Below are positions 41,207 through 43,455 of a stretch of 43,455 bases of DNA, in pieces (the stretch's first letter is position 1; each line of letters opens with the position of its first letter). Source of the DNA: Burkholderiales bacterium (GTDB taxonomy: Bacteria > Pseudomonadota > Gammaproteobacteria > Burkholderiales > JAEUOS01). The DNA is taken from the NCBI GenBank assembly GCA_947473125.1, contig CANJDH010000032.1, positions 1 through 43,455 of the forward strand, given 5' to 3'. The notes beneath the pieces were generated by a model, which was not told the DNA's origin, made no database searches, and saw only the letters and a list, made by a program, of their open reading frames with translations. The position numbers and the translations under genes are program-made.

Positions 41207-42760
41207 TCAGGTCGCTATGCTCGGGCTCTTGCCGCCAAACCGGCGTCGCAGGTCCGCCTTGAGCACTTTCCCGAGCGCGCTTTTGGGAAGCGCATCGACA
41301 AACGCAAACTGGCGTGGAATTTTGTATCCGCCGATACGGCTGCGACAATGAGCAATCAGTTCCGCCTGGTCGAGCGTGACGCCGGGCTTCACAATCACGA
41401 CTGCGAAGACAGCCTCACCGTATATCGCGTCGGGCACGCCGATCACCGCGGCCTCCGCAACGTCGGGATGGGTGAACAACGCGGATTCGACCTCCGACGA
41501 ATAAACATTTTCACCACCGGTAACGATCATGTCTTTCTTGCGGTCCAGCAGATAAAGAAACCCTTCGTCGTCTTCGCAACCGACGTCACCGGTATGGAAC
41601 CAGCCGTCGCGAAACGTCTCGCGGTTGGCCTCGGGAAGTCCGTAGTAGCCCGGCGTGACGTTGGGGCCGCGCACAATCACCTCGCCGGATGCACCACGCG
41701 GCACATCGTGTCCCGCATCGTCGACGATGCGCAGATCCACGCCGGGCAGGGTCTTGCCGGCACACGCCAGGCGCGCAGTGTTGCCGGTGGCAAGTGCCTC
41801 AAGATGATCGCGATGTTCGAAAAACGAGAGAATCGGCGCGGTCTCGGTCAGGCCGTAGCCCTGCGTCACCTTGGCACCGGGCAAGGCCTCCACGGCACGA
41901 CGGATCCAGGTTTCGGCCATGGGCGAGCTGCCGTAGACCTGAATGCGCAGCGAAGAAAGATCGTAATGCGCGAAATCGGGATGCTGCAGCACCATGATCA
42001 GCATGGTCGGGGCCAACATCGTGAAAGTGACCCCGCGCGTCTGGATCGCCGCCAGGAACGCCACCGGGTTGAACTCGGGTAAATACACGTGGGCGGCGCC
42101 CGTCAGGGTAAGTGCAGTCGCCAGCAAGTCGGCGGAATGAAACATCGGCGCAACGTGCAGGTAAATGTCGTCATGCCGAATGCCCAATGTCAGGCCCACC
42201 TGCATCCCGTTTGCGGCGATATTGCGATGCGTCAAGCGCACTCCCTTGGCGCGCCCGGTGGTGCCACCCGTGTAGAGCAGGATCGCGTCGTGGTCTTCGC
42301 AGGCGTCATGCGGCGCCAATGCCGTTGCCAAAGCAAGCAACATGTCGTGTGACTGACGGCCGGCGCCATCAGGCCCGAGGACCACCGCCTTGTCGCTCCA
42401 GGGTGCGAGTTCATCCTTGTCCAACAAACCCAGCAACGCCGGGTCGATGGCAAGCAGCTTGCAACCGGCATCCTGCAAGACAAATGCAATCTCGCGCGGC
42501 GCGAGTCTCACATTGACGGGCACCGGAATCAAGCCGGACCAGTAGCCCGCATGCAGCAGCTCGGCCTGGCGAAACGAGTTGCGCGATAGGATACCGAAGC
42601 GGTCGCCGGGGGCCAGACCCCAGGCACGCAGCGCCCCGGCCAGACAAGCGACACGCTCGACATGCTCCGCCCAGGTAAAGGTTCGGTCCGGCTCGATGAT
42701 CGCCGGCCGGTTGGCGTGTTGGCTACGCGCGCGCTGCAGCGCCGAAGACATCGTCAGCAT
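41207..42760 (-). CDS. AMP-dependent acyl-CoA ligase
   Basis: A 517-residue adenylate-forming ligase. Motifs in order: LLYTGGTTGRAKG (A3), HVAPMFHSAD, VTQGYGLTETAP (A5), GWFHTGDVG (A7), LDRKKDMIVTGGENVYS (A8) and the catalytic lysine in PKSALGKVLKADLRRR. The A3 loop in the TGGTTG form is typical of fatty-acid or aryl-CoA ligases. I chose ATG 42760 because the longer frame runs into the small gene upstream. It lies 13 bases after that gene. The substrate is unknown. It differs clearly from the synthetase at 19378-21015. Confidence 0.92.
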   Translation of the reverse strand: MLTMSSALQRARSQHANRPAIIEPDRTFTWAEHVERVACLAGALRAWGLAPGDRFGILSRNSFRQAELLHAGYWSGLIPVPVNVRLAPREIAFVLQDAGCKLLAIDPALLGLLDKDELAPWSDKAVVLGPDGAGRQSHDMLLALATALAPHDACEDHDAILLYTGGTTGRAKGVRLTHRNIAANGMQVGLTLGIRHDDIYLHVAPMFHSADLLATALTLTGAAHVYLPEFNPVAFLAAIQTRGVTFTMLAPTMLIMVLQHPDFAHYDLSSLRIQVYGSSPMAETWIRRAVEALPGAKVTQGYGLTETAPILSFFEHRDHLEALATGNTARLACAGKTLPGVDLRIVDDAGHDVPRGASGEVIVRGPNVTPGYYGLPEANRETFRDGWFHTGDVGCEDDEGFLYLLDRKKDMIVTGGENVYSSEVESALFTHPDVAEAAVIGVPDAIYGEAVFAVVIVKPGVTLDQAELIAHCRSRIGGYKIPRQFAFVDALPKSALGKVLKADLRRRFGGKSPSIAT

Positions 42761-42773
42761 GGTCGGTCCCTGG

Positions 42774-43118
42774 TCAGTTCGAGCCGGACGCTTTCGCTGC
42801 CTTGGCGCGATCAATGTACTTCTTGGTCGCGTAAGCAACGCCCTTTTCTGCATAGCCCTTGCAGGCACGATCCTTGAATTCGAGGGCACGCTCCCATTCA
42901 TCCACCGGGTAATACTCGCGTTCCGCGACGCAGCGGATCTCGCGCACCACGCGCTCTTCGATGCCCAGCTTTTCGGCGATCTGCCGATCCGAAAAACCCG
43001 GCTGGCGCTTCTCCGGCGGCAGATGCTCCGGGTAGTTGATCTGGATTGCCTGCGACATCGACAACACCTGATCCTTGTACTGGTGGTACAGATCAGGATC
43101 AACGAAATAGAAACCCAT
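42774..43118 (-). CDS. Small protein of unknown function with an HTH-like segment
   Basis: A 114-residue protein starting at an ATG with GGAGG upstream. I do not recognise it. It opens MGFYFVDPDLYHQYKDQVL. A middle stretch, FSDRQIAEKLGIEERVVREI, has the pattern of a helix-turn-helix. The end is rich in Lys/Ala with aromatic residues (ALEFKDRACKGYAEKGVAYA). It has two cysteines (REIRCVAE and DRACKG), too few for a cluster alone. It lies between a partial iron-sulfur protein gene (11 bases) and the acyl-CoA ligase (13 bases), which suggests it is a subunit or accessory of an enzyme rather than a regulator. Confidence 0.75.
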   Translation of the reverse strand: MGFYFVDPDLYHQYKDQVLSMSQAIQINYPEHLPPEKRQPGFSDRQIAEKLGIEERVVREIRCVAEREYYPVDEWERALEFKDRACKGYAEKGVAYATKKYIDRAKAAKASGSN

Positions 43119-43129
43119 GACAATGCCTC

Positions 43130-43455
43130 CTAGCGCAAGTTGCGCCGCTTGGATCCGACCGGACAAACCCGCATGCACTCGAAACACTGCCCCTGACTGA
43201 CGTTTGAATACGACATCGACCACAAGGTACGCGTGAACTGCGACGAATACAGAATCATTTTGCGCTTTTCTTTTTCCGGCTCGTCGAACACTGCTTCGAG
43301 TGCCTTCTGAAAACCCGGAATGAAGGAGGTTTGCACACGCGTCGTGCAGCGCGCGACGTCGTAGCTGCGCTCCTTGACGCGGCCATCTTCAAGCGTACCG
43401 CCCAGGCAGCCGCCCTCGTCGATCGGACAGGTCGCCATGCACGGCGTGGTGCCCA
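43130..43455 (-). CDS. C-terminal part of an iron-sulfur protein (partial)
   Basis: The last 108 or so residues of a protein that begins beyond the right edge. The piece starts GTTPCMATCPIDEGGCLGG and ends GQCFECMRVCPVGSKRRNLR, giving cysteine sets that fit two 4Fe-4S clusters, the second in the C-x2-C-x3-CP form. Between them is a stretch VQTSFIPGFQKALEAVFDEP with no recognised motif. It could be a ferredoxin-like electron carrier or the tail of an iron-sulfur oxidoreductase. The rest of the gene is needed to decide. It is in one operon with the unknown 114-residue protein and the acyl-CoA ligase. Confidence 0.7.
   Translation of the reverse strand, partial: GTTPCMATCPIDEGGCLGGTLEDGRVKERSYDVARCTTRVQTSFIPGFQKALEAVFDEPEKEKRKMILYSSQFTRTLWSMSYSNVSQGQCFECMRVCPVGSKRRNLR

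Overview
The window is a GC-rich stretch of a bacterial chromosome, most likely a betaproteobacterium of the order Burkholderiales. The grounds are an expanded Bug/TctC solute-receptor family, the neighbourhoods DUF3108-valS, bepA-moaC and cysI-DUF934-cobA, and type IV pilin genes with sigma-54 promoters. The genus cannot be told from the sequence alone. Nearly every base is coding. There are no rRNA or tRNA genes, no insertion sequences and no CRISPR array that I can see.

Layout. (1) 1-7690, plus strand: a catabolic/transport set made of the tail of one Bug receptor, an AidB-type acyl-CoA dehydrogenase, a TIM-barrel isomerase-like protein, a D-2-hydroxyacid dehydrogenase, two MFS carriers and a second Bug receptor. 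(2) 15353-7736, minus strand: a complete branched-chain-amino-acid-type ABC importer (receptor, LivH, LivM, LivG, LivF), a NIPSNAP protein and three consecutive AroE-family dehydrogenases. Two of the three have lost shikimate-binding residues. (3) 21015-15819, minus strand: an acyl-CoA synthetase, two crotonases, a membrane-tethered glutaredoxin-like protein, a dienoyl-CoA-reductase-like SDR and a MarR regulator. This looks like an operon for unsaturated fatty-acid or other acyl-CoA breakdown. (4) 21075-28787: housekeeping and stress genes (DUF3108 protein, valS, a TusA-like protein, chrB, bepA, moaC). (5) 28845-31772: four tandem type IV pilin genes. Each has its own sigma-54 promoter, its own terminator and a conserved inverted repeat about 145 bp upstream of the promoter. 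(6) 31929-37271, plus strand: a TPR-methyltransferase, a TPR-glycosyltransferase, a small unknown protein and a TPR-GT41 (O-GlcNAc-transferase-like) enzyme. (7) 37587-41082: a sulfite-reductase operon (cysI, DUF934, cobA, rhodanese). (8) 41207 to the right edge, minus strand: an AMP-dependent acyl-CoA ligase, a small protein of unknown function and the end of an iron-sulfur protein.

How parts may work together. Regions 1 and 2 converge at about 7.7 kb and look like uptake and oxidation of a hydroaromatic or other carboxylic substrate that ends in CoA chemistry. In region 3 a dienoyl-CoA isomerase with all three catalytic acids sits beside an SDR of the DECR1 type whose catalytic tyrosine is replaced by tryptophan. 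Regions 5 and 6 are the best candidate for something undescribed: an alternating A-B-A'-B' pilin array made by a tandem duplication of about 1.5 kb, followed by three TPR-linked modifying enzymes that could act on Ser/Thr-rich pilins. That functional link is inference from position only.
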